Source: Microcaldota archaeon
GTDB taxonomy: Archaea; Micrarchaeota; Micrarchaeia; Anstonellales; Bilamarchaeaceae
Assembly: GCA_021823425.1 (NCBI GenBank)
Contig: JAKANX010000003.1
Coordinates: 1 to 22,849, forward strand
Length of the DNA stretch: 22,849 nt
Direction of reading: 5' to 3'
Shown: piece by piece, positions 7,661 through 16,600 of the stretch
How positions within the stretch are numbered: position 1 is the stretch's first letter
Layout: each line of letters opens with the position of its first letter
Notes under the pieces: model-generated
Seen by the model: the letters and a program-made list of their open reading frames with translations, nothing else
What the model was told of the DNA's origin: nothing
The model's database searches: none
Position numbers and translations under genes: made by a program

Positions 7661-7850
7661 TAGCCCACGCACTCGGCGGAGCAAATGACCGTTTCCTGTT
7701 GTCCGTTTCGGGTTTCAAAACCCAGAACACGGAACCGAAAACGGTCTGAGGTCCGCCGGGGGCCTGGCGCATCAGAGGTTTCGGGTTTCCAGTCTCGCGT
7801 TCCGAAAGGAAACGGCTGGACGCCCCAGGAATGGTGTTGAGGTACAGAGG
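7661..7850 (+). ncRNA. Candidate structured RNA or structured 5' leader of the beta-CASP gene
   Basis: This non-coding stretch folds by eye into two stem domains. Domain 1: 7672-7680 pairs with 7752-7760 (core CGGCGGA/TCCGCCG), 7687-7694 with 7739-7746 (GACCGTTT/AAACGGTC), 7702-7706 with 7729-7733, and a terminal hairpin 7710-7723 (GGGTT/AACCC, loop TCAA). Domain 2: 7763-7769 with 7821-7829, TCCAG 7788-7792 with CTGGA 7816-7820, and a GAAA-tetraloop hairpin TTCC-GAAA-GGAA (7800-7811). It starts where the TATA box predicts and ends just before the nuclease ORF, so it is either an independent RNA or a roughly 200-nt structured leader. It lacks motifs I would expect of SRP or RNase P RNA. Confidence 0.5.
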
Positions 7851-7862
7851 TTAAAATGAGGC

Positions 7863-9176
7863 ATGGAAAAAGCGAAGATAACGTTTTACGGGGGAGTAGG
7901 AGAAGTAGGCAGGTCCGCAGGGCTGCTTGAAGCGAACGGAAAGAGCCTGCTGCTGGACGCCGGAATAAAGCTCGGGGAAAAGGTGGAGTTCCCCCTGATT
8001 CCCGAGGAGAAATTCGGAGACATAAGGAACGTGTTCGTGAGCCACGCGCACCTTGACCATTCCGGATTTTTGCCGCACATGTACGCGAAGGACTTCACGC
8101 CGCCCAAGATTTTCGTGACCAAGCCCACGCGCGATTTGATGGGAGTGCTGCTCGCCGACTACCTCAAGATACAGAAGCTCAGGGAGCAGAAGCTCTATTT
8201 CGGCGAAGATGAGGTGAACGAGGTGATGCAGCACGCGAGCCTCCAGGAATTCGGAAAGGCGTTCAGGGCCGATTTTGACGTCACGCTGCACAACGCAGGG
8301 CACATACTCGGGAGCGCGATGGCGCAGGTTGAAGTAGGCGGGAAGAAGCTGCTTTACACCGGCGACATAAGCATGCGCAACACGCGCATAATGGAAGGGG
8401 CGGCGCGCGGCGTCCACGCGGAAAACCTCGTGGTGGAAAGCACTTACGGAGGGAAGGACGACATACTTCCGAGCGCCAAGGATTCCATGAAGAGGTTCGT
8501 GGACAGCATAAACGAGACGCTCAGGGAGGGCGGGTTCGTGCTGGTTCCGAGCTTCGCAGTGGGAAGGGCGCAGGAAATACTGCTTGCGCTGGAAGATTAC
8601 ATGCGCTCGGGCGCGCTCACCAAGGCGCCGATATACATAGACGGGATGATCGGGAAGGCGATGCGCATATACAGGCAGAACGTCATATACGCGAGCGAGT
8701 CCATAAAGATGAGGATACTCACGAGCGACGACGACCCGTTCAAGAGCAGGTTCTTCCACATCCCCAAGACAAGGGGGCGCGAAGACGTGTTCTCGGAGCC
8801 CGCGATAATCATAACGACGAGCGGGATGCTGCTCGGCGGCCCTGCGCTCATCTATCTGGAAAAGATGCACTCGGACCCGAAGAACAAGCTGATAATAATA
8901 GGCTACCAGGCCGAGGGCACGCTCGGAAGGAAGCTGCTCAGCGGCGACAAGAAGGTCAAGATAGGCGAGCGCGAGATAGAGCTGCTCATGAAAGTGGAAA
9001 ACATCAGGATTTCAGGGCACGCGGACCGCAACGAGCTGCTCCAGTTCATCAAGGGGACCAAGGGCCTCAAGAGGGTTTTCCTAGTGCACGGGGAGAAGGG
9101 CGGCGAGCTCAGGGAGGACCTGGAAAAGGACTTCGAAGTGGTGGTCCCCAAGCTGCTGGACGAATACGAATTGTAG
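7863..9176 (+). CDS. Beta-CASP metallo-beta-lactamase ribonuclease, aCPSF2 type
   Basis: 437 residues with no N-terminal KH domains, which separates it from aCPSF1/FttA and fits the shorter aCPSF2 group. Metal-binding motifs in order: HAHLDH (residues 61-66), HNAGHILGS (motif 3, about 143-151), YTGDIS (motif 4, about 166-171). Beta-CASP motifs: VVESTYGG (motif A), ISGHADR (motif B) and VFLVHGE (motif C). TTSGMLLGG is also conserved. Such enzymes are zinc-dependent RNA endo- and/or 5'-3' exonucleases in mRNA decay and processing. A second ATG at 7856 is out of frame, and a GAGGT (7847-7851) precedes the chosen start. The structured region directly upstream could be an independent RNA or a regulatory leader. 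Confidence 0.92.
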   Translation: MEKAKITFYGGVGEVGRSAGLLEANGKSLLLDAGIKLGEKVEFPLIPEEKFGDIRNVFVSHAHLDHSGFLPHMYAKDFTPPKIFVTKPTRDLMGVLLADYLKIQKLREQKLYFGEDEVNEVMQHASLQEFGKAFRADFDVTLHNAGHILGSAMAQVEVGGKKLLYTGDISMRNTRIMEGAARGVHAENLVVESTYGGKDDILPSAKDSMKRFVDSINETLREGGFVLVPSFAVGRAQEILLALEDYMRSGALTKAPIYIDGMIGKAMRIYRQNVIYASESIKMRILTSDDDPFKSRFFHIPKTRGREDVFSEPAIIITTSGMLLGGPALIYLEKMHSDPKNKLIIIGYQAEGTLGRKLLSGDKKVKIGEREIELLMKVENIRISGHADRNELLQFIKGTKGLKRVFLVHGEKGGELREDLEKDFEVVVPKLLDEYEL

Positions 9177-9205
9177 GCGTCCTTCGGGAGCGCACTGGAT
9201 ATGGA

Positions 9206-9214
9206 TTTTTAAAC
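9206..9214 (+). promoter_or_regulatory. TATA box of the giant surface-protein operon
   Basis: TTTTTAAAC, with its TTTAAA core centred 24.5 nt before ATG 9235. This predicts a leaderless first gene for the three-gene unit that follows. Confidence 0.6.
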
Positions 9215-9234
9215 ACATTTACGGAATAGAACGC

Positions 9235-9675
9235 ATGAGAAAAACCGCCATCGCGCTCCTGCTTCTTTTCTCGTGCCTAGTTTTTTCATTGAACGTCTCC
9301 TCCAAGGTCAAGGAAGGCGGCATTTCCTTCGCCATAGACGGGCCGTCGCACTTCGACCGCACCAACCTCACGCTGTTCGTGTGGAAGGACGGGAGCCAGC
9401 TCTACGGGACCCAAAAGAACAACGTCCTCCTTCCCTACTATTTCACGGTGCCCTACAACGAGAGCGGCACGTACGAGTTGCGCGTGATTGACGAGAAGAG
9501 GAATTACGCCACGGGCAACGCCAGGGTCGCGGTCAGCGGCGCGGGCGAGGCCGAGGCGCAGGCCGCGCAGGAGCAGAGCGGCACCGAATTCGCTATAATC
9601 ATCGGGATTGTCGGCGTCGCGATTCTCGGGTATCTTTTGCTAACGTTTTTAAAGGGTAAGAGTTACAATAAGTAG
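9235..9675 (+). CDS. Small type I membrane protein with an outer beta domain
   Basis: 146 residues: a cleavable signal peptide (MRKTAIALLLLFSCLVFSLN); an outer domain of about 80 residues that reads as a beta-sandwich (LTLFVWKDGSQLYG, YYFTVPYNESGTYELRVIDEK) with sequons NVS, NLT and NES; an Ala/Glu/Gln-rich low-complexity stalk (GEAEAQAAQEQSG); and one C-terminal TM (FAIIIGIVGVAILGYLLLTFL) ending in KGKSYNK. The fold outline resembles Ig-like or macroglobulin-like domains. It is the first gene of a tight three-gene unit (15 nt to the next start) and may anchor or assemble the giant proteins encoded behind it. Confidence 0.75.
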   Translation: MRKTAIALLLLFSCLVFSLNVSSKVKEGGISFAIDGPSHFDRTNLTLFVWKDGSQLYGTQKNNVLLPYYFTVPYNESGTYELRVIDEKRNYATGNARVAVSGAGEAEAQAAQEQSGTEFAIIIGIVGVAILGYLLLTFLKGKSYNK

Positions 9676-9690
9676 ATAAATGGTGGAACT

Positions 9691-12600
9691 ATGGCCATTA
9701 CTTCAAAGTCCGAGGAGAACATCGCGGAGCGCAACGGCAGGGATGCAGCGGCGTACGCGAGGAGCGACGAGGTCAAGCAAATCTCGGAGCAGCTCGTCGT
9801 GGCGCGTGAAGTATTGCAGCGGTATATAGAGCGGTTCGGGATAACGAGCAGGGACGAACTCTCGGAGAAGATGGCCAAGCACGGTTTCTACAGGCTGAAC
9901 ACGCTCGCCAACTCCTGGATGCTGGACTGGCTCAGGAGCGACAGGGGCGACGTCAACAGCATGATGTCCAAGACCGACGCCAAGGACAGGAACGGGAAGG
10001 CCACCGCCCTGGAGGGGCTTTTCATAGTCGCCGAGGCGCTCGGAAAGAACGGGGTTTCTGAGCAGGAAATAGGGCAGTTCATAGCCAAGCGCGCGGCTGT
10101 TGAAAGCGACGTGAAGGTCGTGAACAACGGAAAGGTGGAGAAAATCCCGATGACCTTCGCGCAAATGGTCGGCGCCGCGTACAAGGGCATGAACAGGGCG
10201 GGCGCACTCAGCAACGTGGACACCAGCGCGGTTCTCGAGGATTTCACCGACGAGATGGCAAGGCTGATGCAGGGGGCCACCAGCAAGGGCATACGGAACA
10301 GCGTGTTAGCGAACAAGAACGAGCTAAATGCGCTTTTCACCGCGGGGGCGTACGAGTCGCTCCGGGCGATGTCCGGAAAGGAATACAAGAAGGGCGCCCT
10401 CAGGAGCGACATCGCATTATACCAGGAGGCGTTCTCCCATCTCAAGCAGGACGTGCAGGGCATGTCCTCGGAAGCGGACGCGGAGTTCGGGAAGAAGATG
10501 TCCGAAATGCTCGGCAGCGTGTCCGAAACGCAGTTCCAGACGTTCTTCGCGTGGCGCCTTGCGCACGACATGTTCAAGAACAGGGAGAACATATCCAACC
10601 TGAACACGGAAATGAAGGGCGAGGCGCTCAGGTACACGCTCGCGAATGCCGGCGAATACATATCCGAGGAACACAACTGGGGAAGCAAATGGATAGCGCA
10701 CGCGAACGGCGTGCACCAGGCGTATTACGCCGTCAGCAGGATGCTGGAAGAGATAGCGGAGAACGGCGGAAAGGGCCAGGCGGGGAAGCAGGAGTTTGAC
10801 GAGCTCGGAAAGGAGATACTCAAGATAATGGTGGAAACCCAGCCTGAAAAGGCGGACACGGAAATAACCGCATGGCAGCGCAAGGTGCTGGACCAGTACA
10901 AGGCCGTGAAGGGAATCACGAACGACGCTGTCGCGTTCTTCTTCAGCTCGGACGAACTCGATGCGTACAGGGGCGACGGCAAGAACCCCAACTGGGAGAA
11001 GGACCTGGCATCGTCCCTGGGCTTCGCGCAGAAAGTGCTGGGCGTGAACACTGATGACATGGTCGCGGGAAAGATGGATCTTGTCGTCGCGGACATGAAA
11101 AGCACTGAATTCTACAAGTCGCTCGCATCCAAGGGATACACCGACCTGGAGATTTCCTGGATAGGCGCCTCCTTCATTGGCTCGGCTTCGGACATTTATC
11201 TGGCCGATTCGCGTGGCGCGGACGAGGCGGTTCGCAGGGCGATTGCGGCGGTGCCCCCGCGCGACGAGCTGATGTCCACTTTCAAGCAGAGGACCGACCT
11301 GGACGAGAGTACCGAGAGCAACTACATGATTTCTAACGTGGTGAGCGCGCTTTACCACGAGACGAACAAGTACATCCAGTCCATACCGCAGAAGGAGACC
11401 AAGGTTGGGTGGTCGCTTGCGAACATGCCGGACGGGGAGCTTGCGGCACTAAGCGCGGAGAAAAGGGGGATATTTGAGGGGGCGGAGCGCATAAGCGGGA
11501 TTCCGGCGCAAGCGATCGCAACCGGAATGGTGTCGCAGGAGAGCATGAACTGGAATTCGCCGGTCGGAAAGGCGCTGCGCGAGAAGAGGGTGAATGAGGA
11601 CGAGGCGGTCGGCATAGCGGCCACGATGTACTACGCGTCCTCGCACATGCTCAGGCACGGGATTCCCGAGAAAGAAGTCGAGGACAAGCTGGTCAATCTC
11701 ATAAAGTCGAACCCGCAGGACAAGCTCAAGGCGGAGGAGATGATAAAGGAGCTCAGGGGCAGGTACAGGCCGGCAGGCGGGGAGGCAGCAGGGGCCCAGG
11801 AGAGCGCGGAATCCTACATGGTCGCGCAGAAAATGAGGTTCCTAGGCAGCGAGCTCAACAAGGCCGAGATGACCGAGGTCACTAGGGACGGGTACAAGTG
11901 GTATTCGTTCGTGAGCAAGTTCACTCCGAAAAAGGCTTCGGAAAAGAAGGCCAGGGAGGATAAGATTGCGGCGGTGCAGGACGTTTACAACAACGTCGTC
12001 AAGCTCGTGGAGAACGGCGAGATGGACCATTACGGCCCGGGGCAAAGGCAGCTGGAGCTTCTGAAAATAGGGAGGAGGCCGGCAGGCCACGTGAAGGTCA
12101 ATGGCGAATACGGCAGGGAATACGAGGAGGCGGTGAAGGCGCTCCAGCGGTGGGCATCCGCTGTTGACAGCGTCGCCCAGAGGAAGAACAAGGCGAACGA
12201 AAGCAAGGCTGCGGCCAATGGATACATAAGCACAATCAAGGTCAAGGGCAAGGATTTCGCACTCTTCTTCGACAAGGGGGTTGACGGCATTTTCGGGATA
12301 GAGACCTACGAGCTGCTCAAGAAGGCGCTCACAAGGGTCGCGCTCGCGGAAAGGGCCAAGAAGGGGCGGGCAGCTTCGGCTCCGACCCCGTTCGAGGAAG
12401 CCGCCACAACGCTCAAGGCAACGGATGTGAAGGCGCACCCGGTGATGCTTCCTGAGGAAAGGATGGGAAAAAGAAGGAAGCAGAGGAGGGGGCTCAAGCT
12501 CGTAGTGGCGCCGCCGCCCGTGCTGGGCATGACCGTGCCGGTAATTTCTTCCGAAACGGTGGAAAATAGAATTCCGACTTTCACGGCCACGCAGACCAGC

Positions 12601-13599
12601 CAGTTCGAGAGGCTCCCGAATTTCATCGGGGGAATCCTTTCGAGCTTCGGCCAGTCCGGGGTGGACCTTTCCAACCAGAGCCAGGTATTCAACGCGTTCA
12701 CGAACGTGCTGAACCGGGCAATCATTCCCTCGGCGCAGCTGCAGCCGTACATAACCGGGCAGGTAAGCCGGATGGACCTGTACATCGCGCAGTCAGGCAA
12801 GATACTCACCGCCGACCCGGGAGGCGCGCGCGTGCGCATAAGCATCGGAGCCGGCGGGCGCGTGAGCATATCGTTCCACGACCCAAGCTTGGGCGACGTT
12901 GTGTTCATGGAAGGCACCATAGATGTCACGACCGGCCAGATAACCAAGATAACCGGAATACGCGCGCCGGTGTACCTCACGCTTAACAACCTCGTGGACA
13001 TACGCGGCCCGCTGGGCACCCAGATAACCGGAGGCACCAAGATTGGCGTGCCTTTCTGGTACAACCCGAACACAAAGCTGCCCAGGAAATATGCGGGCGG
13101 ACCATGGGACATAATGCCTTTCGCGGCTGTGTCCAGGCCGTTCAGCCTAGGGCAGGGATGGGTCGCGAGCCCGTACATAGGCGCGCTCTACGACTACAAC
13201 CACCACTCTTTGAGCAATTACGGCGGGCTGAACATCATGAAGACGTTCCAAAACGGCGTGACGGGCTTCATGATGGGGGGCGGCGTCGGCGTTGAGGGCA
13301 AGGGCAGCAGCCTTCCGTTCGTCGAGGCAGGCATGAGCCTGTACGGGGCGGGCCTCGAGTTCATATTCAATCCAGTCAAGGGCGAATGGCTCGGGTTCCG
13401 CGCAGGGTACGACAAGGACAGGAACGGGACCGTGGATTATGGCGTGGGGCTCATGAACGCGGGCCCGATACTCATGCCGGATGTCATAATAGACGGCCAG
13501 GGGGTTGTGAGCACGTTGGTGGGAATGCCCATCAAGCTCATAGGCAAGGTTTTCTCCAAGGTGTTCAGGAACGAGGAGGGCCTCCTCGGGGAGGAGTGA
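9691..13599 (+). CDS. 1302-residue protein: helical N-terminus, PG-binding-like repeats, glycine-rich beta C-terminus
   Basis: Start ATG 9691 is preceded by GGTGG at 9682-9686. No signal peptide or clear TM is visible. Residues 1 to about 740 are mainly helical and charged. Around 600-640 the run GIPAQAIATGMVSQESMNW…SPVGKA faintly recalls a transglycosylase-type helix-Glu motif (weak). Around 777-825 (LELLKIG…VNGEYGREYEEAVKALQRW) and 855-880 (DKGVDGIFGIETYELLKKAL) are peptidoglycan-binding-domain-like repeats. A basic linker (KRRKQRRGLK, near 930) leads to a C-terminal part of about 300 residues made of glycine-rich, alternating beta strands like a membrane beta-barrel or phage-type fibre domain. 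It is cotranscribed with secreted proteins, so export by a non-Sec or unseen route is possible. Family not recognised. Confidence 0.75.
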   Translation: MAITSKSEENIAERNGRDAAAYARSDEVKQISEQLVVAREVLQRYIERFGITSRDELSEKMAKHGFYRLNTLANSWMLDWLRSDRGDVNSMMSKTDAKDRNGKATALEGLFIVAEALGKNGVSEQEIGQFIAKRAAVESDVKVVNNGKVEKIPMTFAQMVGAAYKGMNRAGALSNVDTSAVLEDFTDEMARLMQGATSKGIRNSVLANKNELNALFTAGAYESLRAMSGKEYKKGALRSDIALYQEAFSHLKQDVQGMSSEADAEFGKKMSEMLGSVSETQFQTFFAWRLAHDMFKNRENISNLNTEMKGEALRYTLANAGEYISEEHNWGSKWIAHANGVHQAYYAVSRMLEEIAENGGKGQAGKQEFDELGKEILKIMVETQPEKADTEITAWQRKVLDQYKAVKGITNDAVAFFFSSDELDAYRGDGKNPNWEKDLASSLGFAQKVLGVNTDDMVAGKMDLVVADMKSTEFYKSLASKGYTDLEISWIGASFIGSASDIYLADSRGADEAVRRAIAAVPPRDELMSTFKQRTDLDESTESNYMISNVVSALYHETNKYIQSIPQKETKVGWSLANMPDGELAALSAEKRGIFEGAERISGIPAQAIATGMVSQESMNWNSPVGKALREKRVNEDEAVGIAATMYYASSHMLRHGIPEKEVEDKLVNLIKSNPQDKLKAEEMIKELRGRYRPAGGEAAGAQESAESYMVAQKMRFLGSELNKAEMTEVTRDGYKWYSFVSKFTPKKASEKKAREDKIAAVQDVYNNVVKLVENGEMDHYGPGQRQLELLKIGRRPAGHVKVNGEYGREYEEAVKALQRWASAVDSVAQRKNKANESKAAANGYISTIKVKGKDFALFFDKGVDGIFGIETYELLKKALTRVALAERAKKGRAASAPTPFEEAATTLKATDVKAHPVMLPEERMGKRRKQRRGLKLVVAPPPVLGMTVPVISSETVENRIPTFTATQTSQFERLPNFIGGILSSFGQSGVDLSNQSQVFNAFTNVLNRAIIPSAQLQPYITGQVSRMDLYIAQSGKILTADPGGARVRISIGAGGRVSISFHDPSLGDVVFMEGTIDVTTGQITKITGIRAPVYLTLNNLVDIRGPLGTQITGGTKIGVPFWYNPNTKLPRKYAGGPWDIMPFAAVSRPFSLGQGWVASPYIGALYDYNHHSLSNYGGLNIMKTFQNGVTGFMMGGGVGVEGKGSSLPFVEAGMSLYGAGLEFIFNPVKGEWLGFRAGYDKDRNGTVDYGVGLMNAGPILMPDVIIDGQGVVSTLVGMPIKLIGKVFSKVFRNEEGLLGEE

Positions 13600-13601
13600 G
13601 C

Positions 13602-16600
13602 ATGATGAAGAACGCGCTCGGATTCGCACTGCTGTTGCTTCTGGTTTGCCCCGGATTCGCCGGAACGCACAGCTACAGCTCCAGCGACGGGCTGCTTTCG
13701 ATGACCACGGACATAACCGTGAACCCCTCGGCGGGCTATTTCCCGGCGAGCCCCGCGAGGGGAAGCATGGCCAACCTGACCCTTAGCCTTCCGACTGCAT
13801 ATTTCAGCAACACGAACGCCAGGCTGCACGTCGCGGGATACGGCCTGAACCCCTCCACCATAGGGACGCTCTCGGCAATCAACTTCCTGTTCGACGGCCC
13901 GACCTACGACGCGTTCGTGGGCTGGTACAACGGCTGCGGATACACCACAACGGGCGGGCAGGCGCACTGCGTGAGCATAGATCCGAATTACGGAAGCTGC
14001 AGCTGCGTAATCGCCAACCCCGGCCTGAGCCAGGCGATGCAGTCCACATATGTGAACAAGGACAAGGTGTACCAATTCTCCGGGCCCGCATACCTCGTCG
14101 GGGTATGCAAGGGATTCTGGTACGTGAACGGGACTTACGCCGGGCCCGCCAACACAACGAGCCCAGCCTTGTACCAGTTCACGGTTCCCTCTAACATGCA
14201 GGGCAGCATTTACAACCTCAACGTGGAGGTGCGCTTCCAGTGCGCATTCGGCGCCGAGGAGATTTATGCGAACGCGGGCTCGTACAACATATACCTTTAC
14301 AACGCGGCGACTTCGTTCTCGGATTTCTATCCAATCAACGTGACCGCGCAGTGCGTGGACAACGCCTCAATCCGCATTGATTCAATAACCGACCCGATAA
14401 ACCTCAACAGCCAGACAAACGGGCAGGCGACGGTCACCATGGCGATAAGGAACAACGGCACGGTGCCCATGGCGATAAACTCCATCACGCCCAGCACGGG
14501 AACGTACACGGGCCTCAACATCGGGCTTCCGTACACCCTCGCTCCGGGCGCGAGCGTGACCGTTACGGGCACATACGCATACGGCGGAACGCTGACCTCG
14601 CCTACGAGCATTACGTGGTACGCATCTGCTTCGGGAACCATGTGCGGGAACCCCGCGAGCTTCACCGCGACCGCCATAACGACCGTAAATCCGCCCTCGG
14701 GCCCCGTATGCAGCTATTTCTATTTCTCGCCCGGAGGCCCGCTCGCCGCGCCCGCATCCACGACGCTTTTATGGTCCGCGCTCCGCGCCAGCAGCGCGAC
14801 GCTCACGTGCACGAATCCCGTTCCTTACACCAACCTGCAGGTAACTGTCCCGACGAGCTCGCTTGGATTCAACTTCAACGCGGCGCAGACAGGGGCCGAG
14901 AGCTGCACCCTTACCCTTACAAACAGCACGAGCGGCCTTTCCTCAACGTGCGCCGCAAGCGTGCAGGTTAACGCTGCTGCGCCCACGTGCTCTGCGAGCT
15001 GGTCGCCGCCGGGCCCGATTACCGCGCCGGGTTCCAGCACGCTCTCGTGGAGCGCCGTCGGAACGGTGACAAGCCTCGCTCGCAGCTGCACGGGCCCGAT
15101 TCCGAGCGGGCTCACGTCCGTGTCGTTCCCGACGGGCTCGCAGCCGTATAATTTCGCCGTGGGGCAGACCGGAACCGAGAATTGCATTTTCACAGTGGGC
15201 GGGCCCGGGGGCTCCAACACATGCTCCGCGGCGCTCACGATAAACGCGCCCACAAACCCGACGTGCAGCATCTCCTGGGCACCTCCCGGGCCGCTCACCG
15301 CGCCGGCTTCAGGCACGGTTTCCTGGGCTTCGGCGCTCGCAAGCAGCGCGAGCCTGAGTTGCACAGCCCCTATTCCCTATTCGCTTAATCCCGCGCCCGT
15401 GCCGAACGGCAACCACGGTTTCAATTTCAACGCGACCCAGACAGGGGCCGAGAGCTGCACCCTTACGGTCACCAACAGCACCAGCGGGCTTACCGGGTCC
15501 TGCTCGGCGACGCTCACCGTGAGCGCGCCTGCTGCGGCGACGTGCAACGCGAGGTGGTCCCCGCCCGGGCCGCTCACGACTCCGAACGCGAGCAACTTCA
15601 TCTGGAATTCCGCGAACGCGGTTTCGGCGAACAGGGTGTGCGCGGGCCCGATTCCGTCGTCCGGTGCGGTGGGCATCAGCGGCACCGATCCGTTCAATTT
15701 CGGGATAAGCCAGGTCGGGACGGAAACGTGCACGGTGACTTTCACGAGCCCCGGAGGGAACGCGGTCTGCGGAGCCAGCTTGGCCCTTAATTCCCCGTGC
15801 ATGGACGCGGCAATCATGACCCTCACTGCGACCGACCCGATTTACGTCAACGGAAGCGCGCAGGCGCACATCACCCTCACGCTCACCAATACGGGCAACG
15901 CGACTGCGGCCGTGCCGAACGCGGCTTCAATAACGGTCGCCGGAGGAACGTTCGCGCCTGGCGCTTCAGTTTCCTTCCCGCTCACCGTGGCTGCCAACGG
16001 AGGGAGCGTTAGCATCCCCGGAGTGTACACGCGCTCGGGCCTTGCGAGCACCGCGAACTTCAGCGTTTCAGGGACGTACGGCGCGTGCGGAACCAACATC
16101 CCGTTCACCGCGAGGTACATCTCAAACGTCCTTTGCCCGCAGCACGCGTCTTTCTCGCTCAGCGCGACAAACCCCATAAACCTCAACGGAAGCAACCAGT
16201 CCCTGATTACACTGACGCTCACGAACACGGGCAACGTCTCGCTGAGCGTGCAGGGCGCGCTCAACATTACCGCGAGCAGCGGGATTTTCGCCCCTGCTGC
16301 GGCGTTCCCGGTGAGCCTCGGGGTCGGGGGAAGCGCGGGCATAAACGGGGTGTACACGGCGGGCGCGCAGTCAAGCGTGCTGTTCAGGGTTAACGCGAGC
16401 GGCGCCGAGTGCGGAATTCCGGTTGCGATTTCGCAGGCCACGAATTCGTCCATAGTGGTGTGCCCTGTCGCAGGAATAGCGATACTCGGAGTAAGCGAGG
16501 TTCCAATCGGGTTCGTGAACAGGAGCGCAGATATCGTGATAACGGTGATAAACAACGGGACGGTCCCGATGAACGTGACCGGGTTCAAGGTCAGCCCTGG

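Noticed and set aside
7661..7850. SRP RNA, RNase P RNA or a K-turn C/D element
   Set aside because: The GGAAG-type helix 8 motif of SRP and the conserved RNase P core words are missing. The ATGA/CTGA internal loop cannot form tandem G-A pairs without breaking the adjacent stem.
13386..13601. Upstream extension of the 1312-residue gene
   Set aside because: It overlaps the preceding gene by over 200 nt and lacks a signal peptide. ATG 13602 has a Shine-Dalgarno-like sequence and opens a clear signal peptide.
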